From Haloterrigena sp. KLK7 (lineage in GTDB: Archaea > Halobacteriota > Halobacteria > Halobacteriales > Natrialbaceae): DNA of 64,000 bases. The notes below the pieces were generated by a model, which saw only the letters and a program-made list of their open reading frames with translations, did not search any database and was not told the DNA's origin. The stretch covers positions 3,774,125-3,838,124 of the forward strand of contig NZ_CP149787.1 of the NCBI RefSeq assembly GCF_037914945.1, written 5' to 3'. A program made the translations under genes and the position numbers. Positions 36,636 through 45,560 of this stretch are shown piece by piece; positions within the stretch are counted from its first letter, which is position 1; each line of letters starts with the position of its first letter.

Positions 36636-37001
36636 GTCGCTGGTCGGATCGTCGCGCGACGGCCGAGCGGTTCGACGCTGATGGATCCGCCGGGAGACGG
36701 TTCCCAGAACGGCTCGTGACTATTCTCGTGTCAGTTTCGCGTTCGCCGTTACCGTCGCGTTCGCGTCGACGGACCCGTCGTAGCCGTGGGCGTGGACGGA
36801 TCCGGTACCGTCGGAATTCCGTCGCTCTCAAACCGAGGCGACAACGAGACGACCGACCGCGCGTCACCTGAACGACTCTGCTTCAGTCTGGACGACGGAA
36901 CTCGAGTGCAGGTGGAGTTTGCGTTCCCGTGACTACGGTGGCGGTTCGTCGGAGACGGATGAAGAAGCACTCAGTGCGCTCGTGCCCCGAGCGCTCGTCG
37001 A
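36636..37001. other. Gap of 366 bp after the membrane protein, no clear gene
   Basis: No recognised gene. On the plus strand an open frame without ATG ends at 36932 with the peptide LDDGTRVQVEFAFP, which looks protein-like and could be the remnant of a lost gene. The stretch near 36740-36780 is a GCGTTCGCC-rich low-complexity run. L11 ends at 37002 on the opposite strand. Confidence 0.4.
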
Positions 37002-37490
37002 TTACGCTGCAGCTTCGTCGAGGAGCACGTCGTCGTACTCGCCGGCGTCGACCTTCTCCTTGAACTCGCGAGCGTCGTCGCCCTCGATGGTGACGCCCAT
37101 CGAGGCGCAGGTGCCGACGACTTCCTTCGCGGCGTTTTTCGCGTCGTAGGCGAGCAGGTCGGGGTGTTTCTGCTCGGCGATCTGCTTGACCTGATCGATC
37201 GAGAGATCGGCGACGAAGTCCTTCTGGGGTTCGCCGCTGCCGGTGTCGAATCCGGCCTCGTCCTTGATCAGTTCGGCCGTCGGTGGGACACCGACGTCGA
37301 TCTCGAAGGAGCCGTCGTCGTCGTAGTCGACGGTGACGGGGACCTCGGTCCCGTCGAACGCTTCCGTCTGGTCGTTGATCTCCTGTACGACCGCCTGTAC
37401 GTCGACAGGGGTCGGTCCGAGCTCGGGACCGAGCGGTGGGCCAGGGTTGGCCTGGCCACCCGGAACGAGCACTTCGATGGTTCCAGCCAT
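37002..37490 (-). CDS. rpl11: 50S ribosomal protein L11
   Basis: 162 residues. Start MAGTIEVLVPGGQANPGPPL; the motif GPPLGPELGPTPVDVQAVV is the invariant L11 N-domain that contacts the thiostrepton site of 23S rRNA, and DLLAYDAKNAAKEVVGTCASMGVTIEG is the C-terminal rRNA-binding domain. TTTTAAG is 27 nt before the ATG, so the mRNA is essentially leaderless, as known for Halobacterium L11. It is not contiguous with L1 here. Confidence 0.97.
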   Translation of the reverse strand: MAGTIEVLVPGGQANPGPPLGPELGPTPVDVQAVVQEINDQTEAFDGTEVPVTVDYDDDGSFEIDVGVPPTAELIKDEAGFDTGSGEPQKDFVADLSIDQVKQIAEQKHPDLLAYDAKNAAKEVVGTCASMGVTIEGDDAREFKEKVDAGEYDDVLLDEAAA

Positions 37491-37582
37491 ACCCGTCACA
37501 ACCCGTGCGCGAGTTTTAAGGGTTGCTAATTCGGGCAGTGAACCCTGTGACTCGGTATCGTACGCGTCGAGTCACGACCGCG

Positions 37583-37885
37583 TCACTCGACGCTCTCGGT
37601 CCGCCACTCGGCGAACGACTCGAGCACCTGCGTCTCGTCGAAGCGTTCGATACACGGCACGTCGTAGGGGTGAATCTCGTCGACGCGATCGATCAGGTCG
37701 TCGGCGGCGTCGGCGGTCGTCTTCGCGAGCAGGACGACTTCGTCGTCGCGGTGAATCTCGCCCTCCCAGCGGTAGGTGGAGGTCGTCGACAGCCGGTTGA
37801 CGCAGGCCGCGAGCCGTTCCTCGACGAGCGTCTCGGCGATCCGATCGGCTTCCGCCGGTGGAACCGTGATGTAGACCGTGGACAT
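37583..37885 (-). CDS. cutA: CutA family divalent-cation tolerance protein
   Basis: 100 residues, the full CutA length. MSTVYITVPPAEADRIAETLVEERLAACVNRL and the C-terminal EIHPYDVPCIERF are diagnostic, as is YRWEGEIHRDDEVVLLAKT. CutA forms PII-like trimers; its role in metal tolerance was inferred in E. coli and its true function is unsettled. Single gene upstream of L11 on the same strand. Confidence 0.95.
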   Translation of the reverse strand: MSTVYITVPPAEADRIAETLVEERLAACVNRLSTTSTYRWEGEIHRDDEVVLLAKTTADAADDLIDRVDEIHPYDVPCIERFDETQVLESFAEWRTESVE

Positions 37886-37987
37886 CCGTGTCGTCGGGTA
37901 CGCTCGAGACGGAGAAAAAGTCCCCTGACCGGGGACGACCGCAGGGCTCTAGCGACGGCGGCGGTCCGAGACTCGGCCGCGACCGCG

Positions 37988-38185
37988 TCAGTCCGCGTTC
38001 GCGTTACCGGTGACGGGATTGAACGTTCCGTTGATGTCCCACTCGTGAATGCAGTGTGGATTGCCGACCTGCTTTTCGCCGTCGTCGCGGGCGATCTGCC
38101 AGGCCTCGAGGTCGTCATCCCATCGCTCGGTTCGATCGCACCGTTCGCAGACGCGGGCAGTCGGCGGTCGTACTTGTGCGCTCAT
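37988..38185 (-). CDS. HEWD family small protein
   Basis: 65 residues. The C-terminal core HCIHEWDINGTFNP contains the HEWD tetrapeptide for which this haloarchaeal family is named. Upstream, VCERCDRTERWDDD provides a CxxC pair, and His/Cys residues of the core could complete a zinc site. I take the ATG at 38185 (MSAQVRPPTARV). No function is known. Confidence 0.88.
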   Translation of the reverse strand: MSAQVRPPTARVCERCDRTERWDDDLEAWQIARDDGEKQVGNPHCIHEWDINGTFNPVTGNANAD

Positions 38186-38340
38186 TATCGACCGTGGGTA
38201 CTGGACGCATATAACACTGTTTGTGTGCGGCAACTTCTGCCCCACATTCGTTCACGATTATTGTAGAATTTAAAGTCAGAGAGCCGATCCCAGCGTTTGA
38301 CCGTTCGTCGTAAGTCGTTCGAAACGTCCTGAGATCGGTT

Positions 38341-38673
38341 TCAGAGGCGCTCGCCGTCGGTTCCGAGTCGCTGGTTCGTCTCCGCGACCGCCGCTCCGTC
38401 GATCGGTGCCTCCGGCCGGCCGATCGAGAGGTACCGGCCCGCCGGGGAGCGATATCGGACGACGAGCGACCACATGACCGCGGTCCCTAACAGCCCGATC
38501 GCCGAGAGGGTCATCCCCAGCGAATAGAACGTCCCGGTATAGATCACGGCGAGTACGAACTTGGGAACGCTGGTCGCCAGCGGGATTCGCGCGTCGAGAT
38601 CGCGCAACGTCGGGAGCAACGCGAGGACGGTGAGTAAACTGCCGCCGAGAAAGACGAGATCTTGCCAGGCCAT
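38341..38673 (-). CDS. Small three-helix membrane protein
   Basis: 110 residues. Three hydrophobic segments: DLVFLGGSLLTVLALLPTL (5-23), KFVLAVIYTGTFYSLGMTL (38-56) and LSAIGLLGTAVMWSLVVRY. The motif PTLRDLDARIPLATSVPKF between the first two looks conserved in haloarchaea, by my recollection of similar hypothetical proteins. The spacing is a little like SemiSWEET half-transporters but the PQ-loop signature is not present. Function unknown. Confidence 0.8.
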   Translation of the reverse strand: MAWQDLVFLGGSLLTVLALLPTLRDLDARIPLATSVPKFVLAVIYTGTFYSLGMTLSAIGLLGTAVMWSLVVRYRSPAGRYLSIGRPEAPIDGAAVAETNQRLGTDGERL

Positions 38674-38865
38674 AGAATGGATACTCGGCTATGAGTAAAT
38701 ACTCTTCCGGTTGGGATCGGTCGAACGAGTCCGTCTCGAGCGGGTTCCGATCCGAAGAGGATCGACGGCGACGTCGATCGCGTACCCGCAGTACCCGCGA
38801 TTGGTACTGACTGAAACAGACGGACCCGAAAATAACAGCGATACTCGATCAGCCGACGGTCCCGA

Positions 38866-40377
38866 TCAGTAGACGGCGTCCGCGATCTCCTCGCGGAGTT
38901 CGTCGAACTGCTCGAGGTAGTCGCGGCGTTCGGCCCGCAGCGCCGCGACGGCCTCGTCGTAGTCCTCGACGTGGTCGGGGACGTAGTACTCCTCGATGTC
39001 GATTCCGGGCACGGTCTCGGGGATCGTCAGGCCGGTTCGATCGTCGTCGGTCCACTCGATCGTTCCGCGGGCGGTTTCGGTGAGGATAGTGACGGATTCC
39101 TCGACGCCGATATCCTTCGATTTCTCGCCGAGGTAGCCCGTGTTGATGACGTAACACTCGATGTCCAGCGCCTCGATGAGGTCGCGGAAGATGTTGCCCT
39201 CCTCGCCCTCGGGACCGATGATGAAGGGGTTGGTCCCGACGACGCGGATCGACTCGCCGGCCCGCGACGGGTCGCCGGCGCTGGTCTCGATCGATTCGCC
39301 GAGCATGAAGGCGACGGCCGCCTGGTCGTCCGTGAGCTTCGCGACCGGCGGCATCAGCGGGTTCCGGGTGATGAAGAAGGCCTGATCCATCCGCTCTAAG
39401 TCGATCTCCTCGTCGGCGCTCTCGAGCTGGTCGCGCTGGACGACCGCCCGGGAGTTCGAGGTGTAGCGATCCTCGTCGAAGTGGACCGTCCCGTCGTCGT
39501 CGACGGCGACGTTCTCGAAGACGGCCGACTCGTGGGTCGCGGCCTCGTAGAGTTCGGGTTGTTCCTCGGCGTCGAGGCCGATGGTCTTGATGAACAGTCC
39601 CTGACCCTCGCTGCCGGCGACGGTGCCGTCCGGCAGGAGGCCACAGACGTCGTCCTGGAGCATCGTGGCGTCTTCGGGGTCCTCGAGCCAGCAGCCGTGG
39701 GAGGTGAGCGTCGACTTGCCGGTCGCAGAGAGGCCCATGAACACCTGGCCGACGGTCTGGAGGTCGCCGTCCGCGTCACGAACGCGGACGCGCTTGCTGC
39801 CCGCGTGGAGACCGAGGCCGCCCTGTTCTTTGATCCGGTACATGTACAGCCGGAGGAACGACTTCTTCGCCTCGCCGATGTAATCGGTCCCCAGCACGGC
39901 GGTAAAGCCCTCGTCGGGAAGGACGCGAACGGCGGTCTCGTCGTAGTCGGGGTCCATAACCGTGTAGAGGTCGGGCTCGCGACCGTCCGACGGTTCGAAC
40001 AGGTCCCGCCAGCCCAGCGCGATGTGGGCGTGCTCGACGGGGACGAACAGTCGGCAACAGAAGGTCGCGTCGGGATGGCGCCCCATCAGTCGATCGACGC
40101 AGATCATCTCGCGGTCGCCCGCGCGGGCGATCGCGTCGTCGACGAGGTCGTGGTCGCGCTCGTCGAACGCGGCGTCAACGGCGTTTTTCGTCAGATCGGC
40201 GCTTCGCGATCGCGTTTCGCTGACGTACGACGGGGATCCGAACTCGGTCGTCGTCTCGTCGTCGGCTGCGAGATCGCGGAGTTCCTCGAACGAGGGATCG
40301 TACCGCACGTTCGACGCTGTCGTCGGGTCAGGAAGTTCTCGGACCAGCGGACGGGTCTCCGCCCCGGTTTCGGACAT
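38866..40377 (-). CDS. pckA: Phosphoenolpyruvate carboxykinase (ATP)
   Basis: 503 residues. The ATP-type kinase P-loop FMGLSATGKSTLTSHGC, the metal/substrate region with LQDDVCGLLPDGT, YTSNSRAV and the FFITRNPLMPPVAKL segment identify the enzyme, which makes PEP, CO2 and ADP from oxaloacetate and ATP at the entry to gluconeogenesis. The ATG at 40377 (MSETGAETRP) is chosen because a TATAAAC box on the minus strand lies about 29 nt upstream; an ATG four codons earlier would be too close. Single gene. Confidence 0.95.
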   Translation of the reverse strand: MSETGAETRPLVRELPDPTTASNVRYDPSFEELRDLAADDETTTEFGSPSYVSETRSRSADLTKNAVDAAFDERDHDLVDDAIARAGDREMICVDRLMGRHPDATFCCRLFVPVEHAHIALGWRDLFEPSDGREPDLYTVMDPDYDETAVRVLPDEGFTAVLGTDYIGEAKKSFLRLYMYRIKEQGGLGLHAGSKRVRVRDADGDLQTVGQVFMGLSATGKSTLTSHGCWLEDPEDATMLQDDVCGLLPDGTVAGSEGQGLFIKTIGLDAEEQPELYEAATHESAVFENVAVDDDGTVHFDEDRYTSNSRAVVQRDQLESADEEIDLERMDQAFFITRNPLMPPVAKLTDDQAAVAFMLGESIETSAGDPSRAGESIRVVGTNPFIIGPEGEEGNIFRDLIEALDIECYVINTGYLGEKSKDIGVEESVTILTETARGTIEWTDDDRTGLTIPETVPGIDIEEYYVPDHVEDYDEAVAALRAERRDYLEQFDELREEIADAVY

Positions 40378-40403
40378 ATACGTAATCAACCATCGTCGCG
40401 ATG

Positions 40404-40410
40404 TATAAAC
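40404..40410 (-). promoter_or_regulatory. TATA box of the PEP carboxykinase gene
   Basis: GTTTATA on the minus strand, centred about 29-30 nt before the ATG at 40377. This fits a leaderless or nearly leaderless transcript and supports the chosen start. Confidence 0.6.
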
Positions 40411-40539
40411 ATGGAGGATTCTTCTCTCCGTGTGTCACATCCTCACCAATCACTGTAACGATATGGCAATTTGCGTCCTGTAGGGGCGATACGTAGCCGA
40501 TTCGGTATCTAGGACTAAACTATCTGAATTCGGATACGA

Positions 40540-40626
40540 ATGGGAAAGATACTCGAAAGTGAAATAACTTCTACGGGGCGAGTCACCGTTCGGACGGCGG
40601 TTCCCCTCACGGAACCGCCCCGGTGA
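40540..40626 (+). pseudogene. Remnant of an AbrB/SpoVT-type DNA-binding protein gene
   Basis: An ATG opens MGKILESEITSTGRVTV and the frame ends at TGA after 28 residues. The pattern ESEITSTGRVTV followed normally by P-K-x-V-R is the first half of the SpoVT-AbrB swapped-hairpin fold, but here it continues RTAVPLTEPP and stops. The rest of the domain is missing in all frames downstream. It lies in the 335-bp gap between the PEP carboxykinase and the copper protein. A chance match of about twelve residues cannot be excluded. Confidence 0.45.
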
Positions 40627-40712
40627 ATTTTATCGGATCGGAGGCTCCGTCGTTTCGACTCTCGATACCGCTCCCCTCGAGGTCTCGATATCGGAGAACG
40701 ACCCGGCGCGTC

Positions 40713-41153
40713 TCACTCCGAGACGATTATCCGACCGGTCATTCCGGCGTTGACGTGCGGTTCGCAGATGTACGTGTAGGTCCCCGGTACCTCGAACGTG
40801 TGCTCGAACGTCCCGCGGGTCTCGAGCTTCCCGCCCTGGGACTCGTGCCAGGCCTCGATGGCCGTCTGTTCGTCCTCGTAGCCGCCGGTCGCGAAGTAGT
40901 CGGCGCCCTCGGGAAGGCTCGCCTCGCGGGCCGTCACCGTGTGGATCGCTTCGCTGGTGTTCTTCCAGACGACGGTCTCACCGACGCTGGCCTCGTACTC
41001 GTCGGGGAGGAAGGCGTTCCGGTTCATTCCGATGGTACAGCTCTGGCCCTCGCAGGGGTCGTCGCTATTGAACGCGTTGCCGACGGCCGAACAGCCCGCC
41101 AGTCCGACCGAAACGGCGGAGCCGACGGCGGCGAGATAGACGCGCCGATTCAT
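40713..41153 (-). CDS. Blue copper (plastocyanin-like) lipoprotein
   Basis: 146 residues. Start MNRRVYLAAVGSAVSVGLAG with a lipobox ending in Cys21; the double Arg is short of a full Tat motif. The copper site is complete: His in EAIHTVTARE and Cys-x-x-His-x-x-x-x-Met in YICEPHVNAGMTGRI. Compared with the halocyanin near 28.6 kb it lacks the acidic linker and has a CEGQSC pair near the N-terminus that could form a disulfide. Likely electron carrier on the outer membrane face. It diverges from the archaetidylserine synthase gene. Confidence 0.92.
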   Translation of the reverse strand: MNRRVYLAAVGSAVSVGLAGCSAVGNAFNSDDPCEGQSCTIGMNRNAFLPDEYEASVGETVVWKNTSEAIHTVTAREASLPEGADYFATGGYEDEQTAIEAWHESQGGKLETRGTFEHTFEVPGTYTYICEPHVNAGMTGRIIVSE

Positions 41154-41270
41154 ACCGTTGGCTTGGGAGCATCCGAATATAACCGCCCCGGTTCGATCGT
41201 CGAAACCTCGAGCGTCGGATCGGTGGCGAAACGAAAACACGTAAGGGACCTCCACGTCGAATCCGGGAGT

Positions 41271-41996
41271 ATGCTCCCCCGGTTCGTCGGGCGACTGGGC
41301 GTCGCCGACGCGGTGACGATCGCCAACGCCGCTCTGGGATTCGTCGCCGTCGTCGTCGCCTTCGTCGACATCGGGCTCGCCGCGCGCCTCATCCTGCTGG
41401 CGGCGATCGCGGACGGACTGGACGGGATCCTCGCTCGCCGCTACGGCGGCACCGACACCGGTCCCTATCTGGACTCGCTCGCCGACGTCGCCTCCTTCGC
41501 GGTCGCCCCCGCGGTCGTCGCCTTCGTCGTCATCACGGAGGGTCTCGAGATCGGATTCGACGCGGTCACCGGCGAATTGGTCCTCGTGACGGGGGTCTGT
41601 GCGCTGTTCGTCGCGATGGCCGTCACCCGACTGGGGATGTACACGGCCTACGATGTCTCCGGGAACTACACAGAGGGGATCCAGACGACGCTGGCGGCGA
41701 CGATCCTCGGCGCGGCGATTCTCGCCGGTGAAACCCATCCGAAGCTCGTCCTCGCGGTGACGGGCGCGTTCTGTTACCTGATGGTCTCGCGCATCGAGTA
41801 TCCCGACCTGCTCGCCCGCGACGCGGCCATCATGGGCGTCGTCCACGCCCTGGCCATCCTCGTCCCCGAGTTCGCCGGCCGCACGTTCCCCTACGCGCTG
41901 TTGACGCTCGGCATCGCGTACATGTCGCTGAGTCCCTGGTTCTACTGGGGCGAGGGGACGCAATCGACGGCGCCCGACGCGCATGGAAACGCTTAG
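41271..41996 (+). CDS. pssA: CDP-alcohol phosphatidyltransferase, probable archaetidylserine synthase
   Basis: 241 residues with about six to seven membrane helices. The catalytic motif DGxxAR-x8-G-x3-D-x3-D is complete: DGILARRYGGTDTGPYLDSLAD. MLPRFVGRLGVADAVTIANA and the VSRIEYPDLLARDA region fit the PssA branch, which joins serine to CDP-archaeol. In Haloferax, PssA and PssD make archaetidylethanolamine needed for archaeosortase-dependent protein anchoring. PssD and ArtA are not in this window. The assignment to serine rather than glycerol-phosphate or inositol-phosphate is probable, not certain. Confidence 0.85.
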   Translation: MLPRFVGRLGVADAVTIANAALGFVAVVVAFVDIGLAARLILLAAIADGLDGILARRYGGTDTGPYLDSLADVASFAVAPAVVAFVVITEGLEIGFDAVTGELVLVTGVCALFVAMAVTRLGMYTAYDVSGNYTEGIQTTLAATILGAAILAGETHPKLVLAVTGAFCYLMVSRIEYPDLLARDAAIMGVVHALAILVPEFAGRTFPYALLTLGIAYMSLSPWFYWGEGTQSTAPDAHGNA

Positions 41997-42080
41997 GGCG
42001 CTGCTGGGACGACCGTAGGGTATGTACACTGCCACGCGTCGGCGTCATCTCCGGGTCCGCGATCGGGACCGGGTGGTACC

Positions 42081-43427
42081 ATGAGCGATGACGAGGCAGC
42101 CGAGGACGGAGCGGACGAGCCGGCCGACGAGGAACCCGAACCGGTCGATCTCGAGGCCATCCGCGAGGCCCTCGAACGGTTCGAAGACGACGTCGAGTCG
42201 CTCGAGAGCGACCTCGAGGCCGCCGAGACCGAAGACGACCTGGACGTCGTCGAGGCCGAGATCGAATCGTTCCGCGACGAGTTCGACGACATCGAGATCC
42301 CCGATCCGCCGGAGACCGACGAAGACGAAGACGAGGACGAAGAGGACGAAGTCACGCCCGAGGAGGAACTCCAGGAGCGCTACGACGAGATCGAGAGCGA
42401 CGTCTCCGATCTCGAGTCCGACCTCGAGGACCAGCGCGGTCCCTACGGCGAGGACGTCGTGAGCGAGATCAACGGCGTCAGCGGGACGATCACGGGCACC
42501 CGCTGGACCGAGGAGGGCAACGCCGAACTGATCGAGGCCGTCGACGACTTCCTCGACGACCTGAACGAACTGCTCGGCACCTCCGTCACGCTGAGCAACG
42601 AGGGCGAGGAGGTCCCCGACCAGTTGGACGCGACCCTCGACCGCGCCGTCGAGGCCGTCGAGGACGCCGCCCTCGACGCGGACGACGACGCCGAGACGAT
42701 CGCCGGCCTGCTCGAGGCCACGGACGACCTCGAGTCGGACGTCGACGACGCGACCGAGTGGACCGACCTCGAGATCCGCGAGCAACTGCGCCGCGAGGGC
42801 TATTACGACGTGCTCGACCACGTCAAGGACTTCCCGCCGGAGTGGCACGCCCTGAAGGTCCACGAGAAGCGCGGCAACGTCGACCAGATCCTGCTGGCCT
42901 ACGAGACCTTCGACTCCGACTACATGGAGGAACACTGCCTCGAGGCCCTCGAACGCATGGGCCCCGAGGAGGCCATGGAACCGATGATCCAGAAGGCGGG
43001 CCGCCGCGACCAGGCGGCGATGCGCATCCTGGGCAAGATCGGGATCGCCGACGACGAGGTCGTCGAGGCGCTCGTCGACTACGTCGACTCGAATCCCAAC
43101 CTCCAGCGGCCCGCGTTCCGCGCGCTCGGTGAGATCGGCGCCGAGGACGCCGTCGAGCCGATCGCCCAGCAACTGGTCGCCGACGAGCCCGACGTCCGGA
43201 GCTGGGCCGCCCGCGCGCTCGGCCTGATCGGCGACACCCGCGCCATCGAACCGCTCGCGGACGTCCTGGCCGAGGACGATCAGGACCGCGTCCGCGCCAG
43301 CGCCGCCTGGGCGTTAAACCAGATCGGCACCGAGGATGCCCTCGAGATCGTCGCCGAGTACGGCGACGACCGCGCGTATCTCGTCCAGGCCGAGGCCGAG
43401 AAGGCGACGCCCGAGCCCGCGGCCTGA
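42081..43427 (+). CDS. HEAT-repeat protein with acidic coiled-coil N-terminus
   Basis: 448 residues. Residues 1-115 are highly acidic with heptad-like spacing (LESDLEAAETEDDLDVVEAE), predicting a coiled coil. A central domain (about 115-240) follows. Residues 250-440 are short HEAT repeats of the PBS-lyase type: AMRILGKIGIADDEVVEALV, AFRALGEIGAEDAVEPIAQQ, WAARALGLIGDTRAIEPL, ASAAWALNQIGTEDALEI. Such solenoids are protein-binding scaffolds. No catalytic motif. The gene precedes the low-GC island. Confidence 0.9.
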   Translation: MSDDEAAEDGADEPADEEPEPVDLEAIREALERFEDDVESLESDLEAAETEDDLDVVEAEIESFRDEFDDIEIPDPPETDEDEDEDEEDEVTPEEELQERYDEIESDVSDLESDLEDQRGPYGEDVVSEINGVSGTITGTRWTEEGNAELIEAVDDFLDDLNELLGTSVTLSNEGEEVPDQLDATLDRAVEAVEDAALDADDDAETIAGLLEATDDLESDVDDATEWTDLEIREQLRREGYYDVLDHVKDFPPEWHALKVHEKRGNVDQILLAYETFDSDYMEEHCLEALERMGPEEAMEPMIQKAGRRDQAAMRILGKIGIADDEVVEALVDYVDSNPNLQRPAFRALGEIGAEDAVEPIAQQLVADEPDVRSWAARALGLIGDTRAIEPLADVLAEDDQDRVRASAAWALNQIGTEDALEIVAEYGDDRAYLVQAEAEKATPEPAA

Positions 43428-43506
43428 CCGCGACCGAGACGCCCAAGGCGCGGAACTCATTCTTAAAGCGTCTGATCTGCTAAGATCTTCGACCCGCTAT
43501 TCATAT

Positions 43507-43686
43507 ATGAAGGACCGACCAGACCACTCAATGGGTCACCAACACGTCGTTCTCACTGCGCTCATTGGGGTCGGCAGTCTGATCAGTCTAAATCCCGCCA
43601 ATGTTGAAACCACGACTAATGACGCGAGTAGCAGACTTCCAGCGTATCAATCCGACGAACAATATGTGGTGAACGACTGCCAGTGA
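43507..43686 (+). CDS. Possible small secreted or membrane protein (doubtful)
   Basis: An open frame of 59 residues whose start is MKDRPDHSMGHQHVVLTALI. A hydrophobic segment (HVVLTALIGVGSLISL) is followed by a polar tail, like a signal peptide plus short mature part. No family recognised, no strong TATA or ribosome-binding site. It lies in the 367-bp AT-richer gap between the HEAT gene and the PLD-like gene. It may be chance. Confidence 0.25.
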   Translation: MKDRPDHSMGHQHVVLTALIGVGSLISLNPANVETTTNDASSRLPAYQSDEQYVVNDCQ

Positions 43687-43794
43687 GTGATGCTGGACAA
43701 CCTGTACAGAATTGTTCTCAACATATAATATCACTAAGTTGTGTTCAGAAATGGAGTTATACAGATCACTGAAATCTACGATTGGGTCTGGATC

Positions 43795-44697
43795 TCAGAT
43801 GTGTTTCTGGATCTCGTTCCAGTCCGAGATTATGTCCTCGGCATCGCTCCACCAGTCATCAAAGGAGTGGTCCTCGGTCACCCGGTGGAACTCGGCCTCC
43901 TGGTTCCTGTAGATCGAGTTCACCGGAGGGACGTTCCACGAAGCGCCGTCGGAGAGAATCCATCTGTCGTGGAGTTTGCCGAGATGGTCCCCGTTAGTCA
44001 TGACCCGGAGCTCCGAGTCGATGTCCCGCCTCCCCATCTCGTCCTGGAAGCGCTCGAAGTCGGACCGCATTTTATGGGTGACGTTGTCGGGGCCGCAGAG
44101 GATCTGCACGGAGCTGAATCGGTCGCCGGTTACCTCGTCCGAGAGCGGCTCGAACCCCTTCTTCGGGAAGTGCTTCGCCACCCATAGGAGGTCGCCCTCA
44201 CACGCTCGGATCGCCCGCCGCAGGCGTTTTATGTTCGAGTAAGGAGTGCGGTGGGTCACCCGGTAGCTGTCCTGCTCTTGCTCCTCGACCTGGTCAGCCT
44301 CAGAGAACTGAACGCTCCCGGTCTTCTTGCTATAGGAGACGATATTCAGGCCGTTGAGCAGGTTCAGGATGCGCCCGGCCTCCTTGCTGTCGGACACATC
44401 GGTTTTGGACCTGAGGAACCTCTCCACCTTCTCGCGGTCCGTCCGTTGACCGTAGAAGGACTGGCAGAGGTCCCGAATCTCGGGCAGATTGAGGACCTCA
44501 TGACGTAGTATCTCGGGGTGCTCGTCGTCCTCGAAGATGAACTTCGAATCGAGGTAACGCTCTCCCGCATCCGAGACGTGCCCGTTCTCGACGAAGTCTA
44601 TGCGCTCGAGGAACTCCCGGCTGTCATCGTCCAGCCCGTTACTCTCCTCGTAGAAACCGAGGAGGTCCGTCTCGATGTTGGACCAGCTACTCTTCAT
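43795..44697 (-). CDS. Winged-helix plus PLD-like (HxR variant) domain protein
   Basis: 300 residues. Residues 1-145 are helical, with a winged-helix-like unit near 85-130 (KEAGRILNLLNGLNIVSYS). Residues 146-300 form an alpha/beta domain starting YRVTHRTPYSNIKRLRRAIR and containing KLHDRWILSDGASW: His243, Arg245 and Asp250 fit an HxR(x4)D variant of the phospholipase D HKD motif, seen also in the MITD1-type PLD-like domain. Only one motif is present, so a dimer would be needed for catalysis; it may only bind phosphate or nucleic acid. It overlaps the upstream winged-helix gene by 11 bp. Lower GC than the surroundings. Possible effector of a two-gene system; this is inference. Confidence 0.7.
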   Translation of the reverse strand: MKSSWSNIETDLLGFYEESNGLDDDSREFLERIDFVENGHVSDAGERYLDSKFIFEDDEHPEILRHEVLNLPEIRDLCQSFYGQRTDREKVERFLRSKTDVSDSKEAGRILNLLNGLNIVSYSKKTGSVQFSEADQVEEQEQDSYRVTHRTPYSNIKRLRRAIRACEGDLLWVAKHFPKKGFEPLSDEVTGDRFSSVQILCGPDNVTHKMRSDFERFQDEMGRRDIDSELRVMTNGDHLGKLHDRWILSDGASWNVPPVNSIYRNQEAEFHRVTEDHSFDDWWSDAEDIISDWNEIQKHI

Positions 44698-45505
44698 TTT
44701 GACCGAATACGTCGTGGATGGCCTCCAGCTTCTGCTCGACCTCCTCAGTCTCCATTTCCGTGACGTCCATAGAGATGTCCATCTCGACGTTGATCCCCGT
44801 GACGCCGTCCTGGACAGCGATGGCGCCGCCGTCAGGGGTCTGTCGGGCGACTGTCCTACCGGTGGGTTCTGCGGCCCCTTCGGCGGGCTCGGGCTCTGGC
44901 CCCTGGTCGACCTCCGGACTCGTGTAGTCCTCTAAACTCGTATCATTCTCCGAGCTCGTGTTGTCCTCGGGCTCGTCCGCCACGGGGTCGTTCTCTAAGT
45001 CCTCCGGAATCGAGACGCGGCCTTCGTCGTCGATCTCTAGGAAGCCGAGTACATCGAGGATATTGAGACTCCGTTCGACATCCCTCACCTCGTCTTGGGA
45101 GGCGGCGACGGATGTTGACCCGGCAACGGCCTCAACCAGATCGTCGAACTCACACACGCTATCTTTCAGCTTGAGGTGGAACTTCGTCTCCTCGTAGAGG
45201 GGGTACTCTTCGAGGCGGCTCGCAACCTCTTGCTTCGCTTCCCTCGCTACGTCCCCAATCTTGTCCCTAAAACGGAATACCTCGTCAGGGACCTCGTAGT
45301 AACCGGCCTTCGGGACCTCAAGGAGGCCGATCTCCCCAAGGTATTTCAGCGCGACTGAGGTGGTGGATTTGTCCATTTCGCCGGCTGCCTGGTCGTACTT
45401 GATAGGCTCCTCGCTGCCCTCATGATCCCACCTCGTCACGAGGTTCGATAGGGCTCGATCGTAGGTCTCTGCTGAATACTTGTGAGCGAGTGGGACTTCA
45501 CTCAT
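44687..45505 (-). CDS. Winged-helix protein with acidic linker (DUF5343-like)
   Basis: 272 residues. The N-terminus YSAETYDRALSNLVTRWDHE plus YDQAAGEMDKSTTSVALKYL and GEIGLLEVPKAGYYEVPDEV form a winged helix. A second wing-like unit lies at about 95-165 (LNILDVLGFLEIDDEGRVSI). An acidic, Ser/Thr-rich linker (170-225) leads to a C-terminal peptide GINVEMDISMDVTEMETEEV that resembles the end of DUF5343-type proteins. First gene of a pair; its start lies 56 nt from a perfect inverted repeat, the probable autoregulatory site. It probably binds DNA. Similar proteins accompany defence islands, but that link is my inference. Confidence 0.7.
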   Translation of the reverse strand: MSEVPLAHKYSAETYDRALSNLVTRWDHEGSEEPIKYDQAAGEMDKSTTSVALKYLGEIGLLEVPKAGYYEVPDEVFRFRDKIGDVAREAKQEVASRLEEYPLYEETKFHLKLKDSVCEFDDLVEAVAGSTSVAASQDEVRDVERSLNILDVLGFLEIDDEGRVSIPEDLENDPVADEPEDNTSSENDTSLEDYTSPEVDQGPEPEPAEGAAEPTGRTVARQTPDGGAIAVQDGVTGINVEMDISMDVTEMETEEVEQKLEAIHDVFGQNEE

Positions 45506-45560
45506 TGCATGAATGTGTCCACCCGACCGCCATAAAACTGTCGGGTGCCACAGATGATTG

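Noticed and set aside
36720..36932. Open frame ending LDDGTRVQVEFAFP
   Set aside because: No ATG or GTG at a sensible place and an Arg-rich upstream part; recorded only as a possible remnant.
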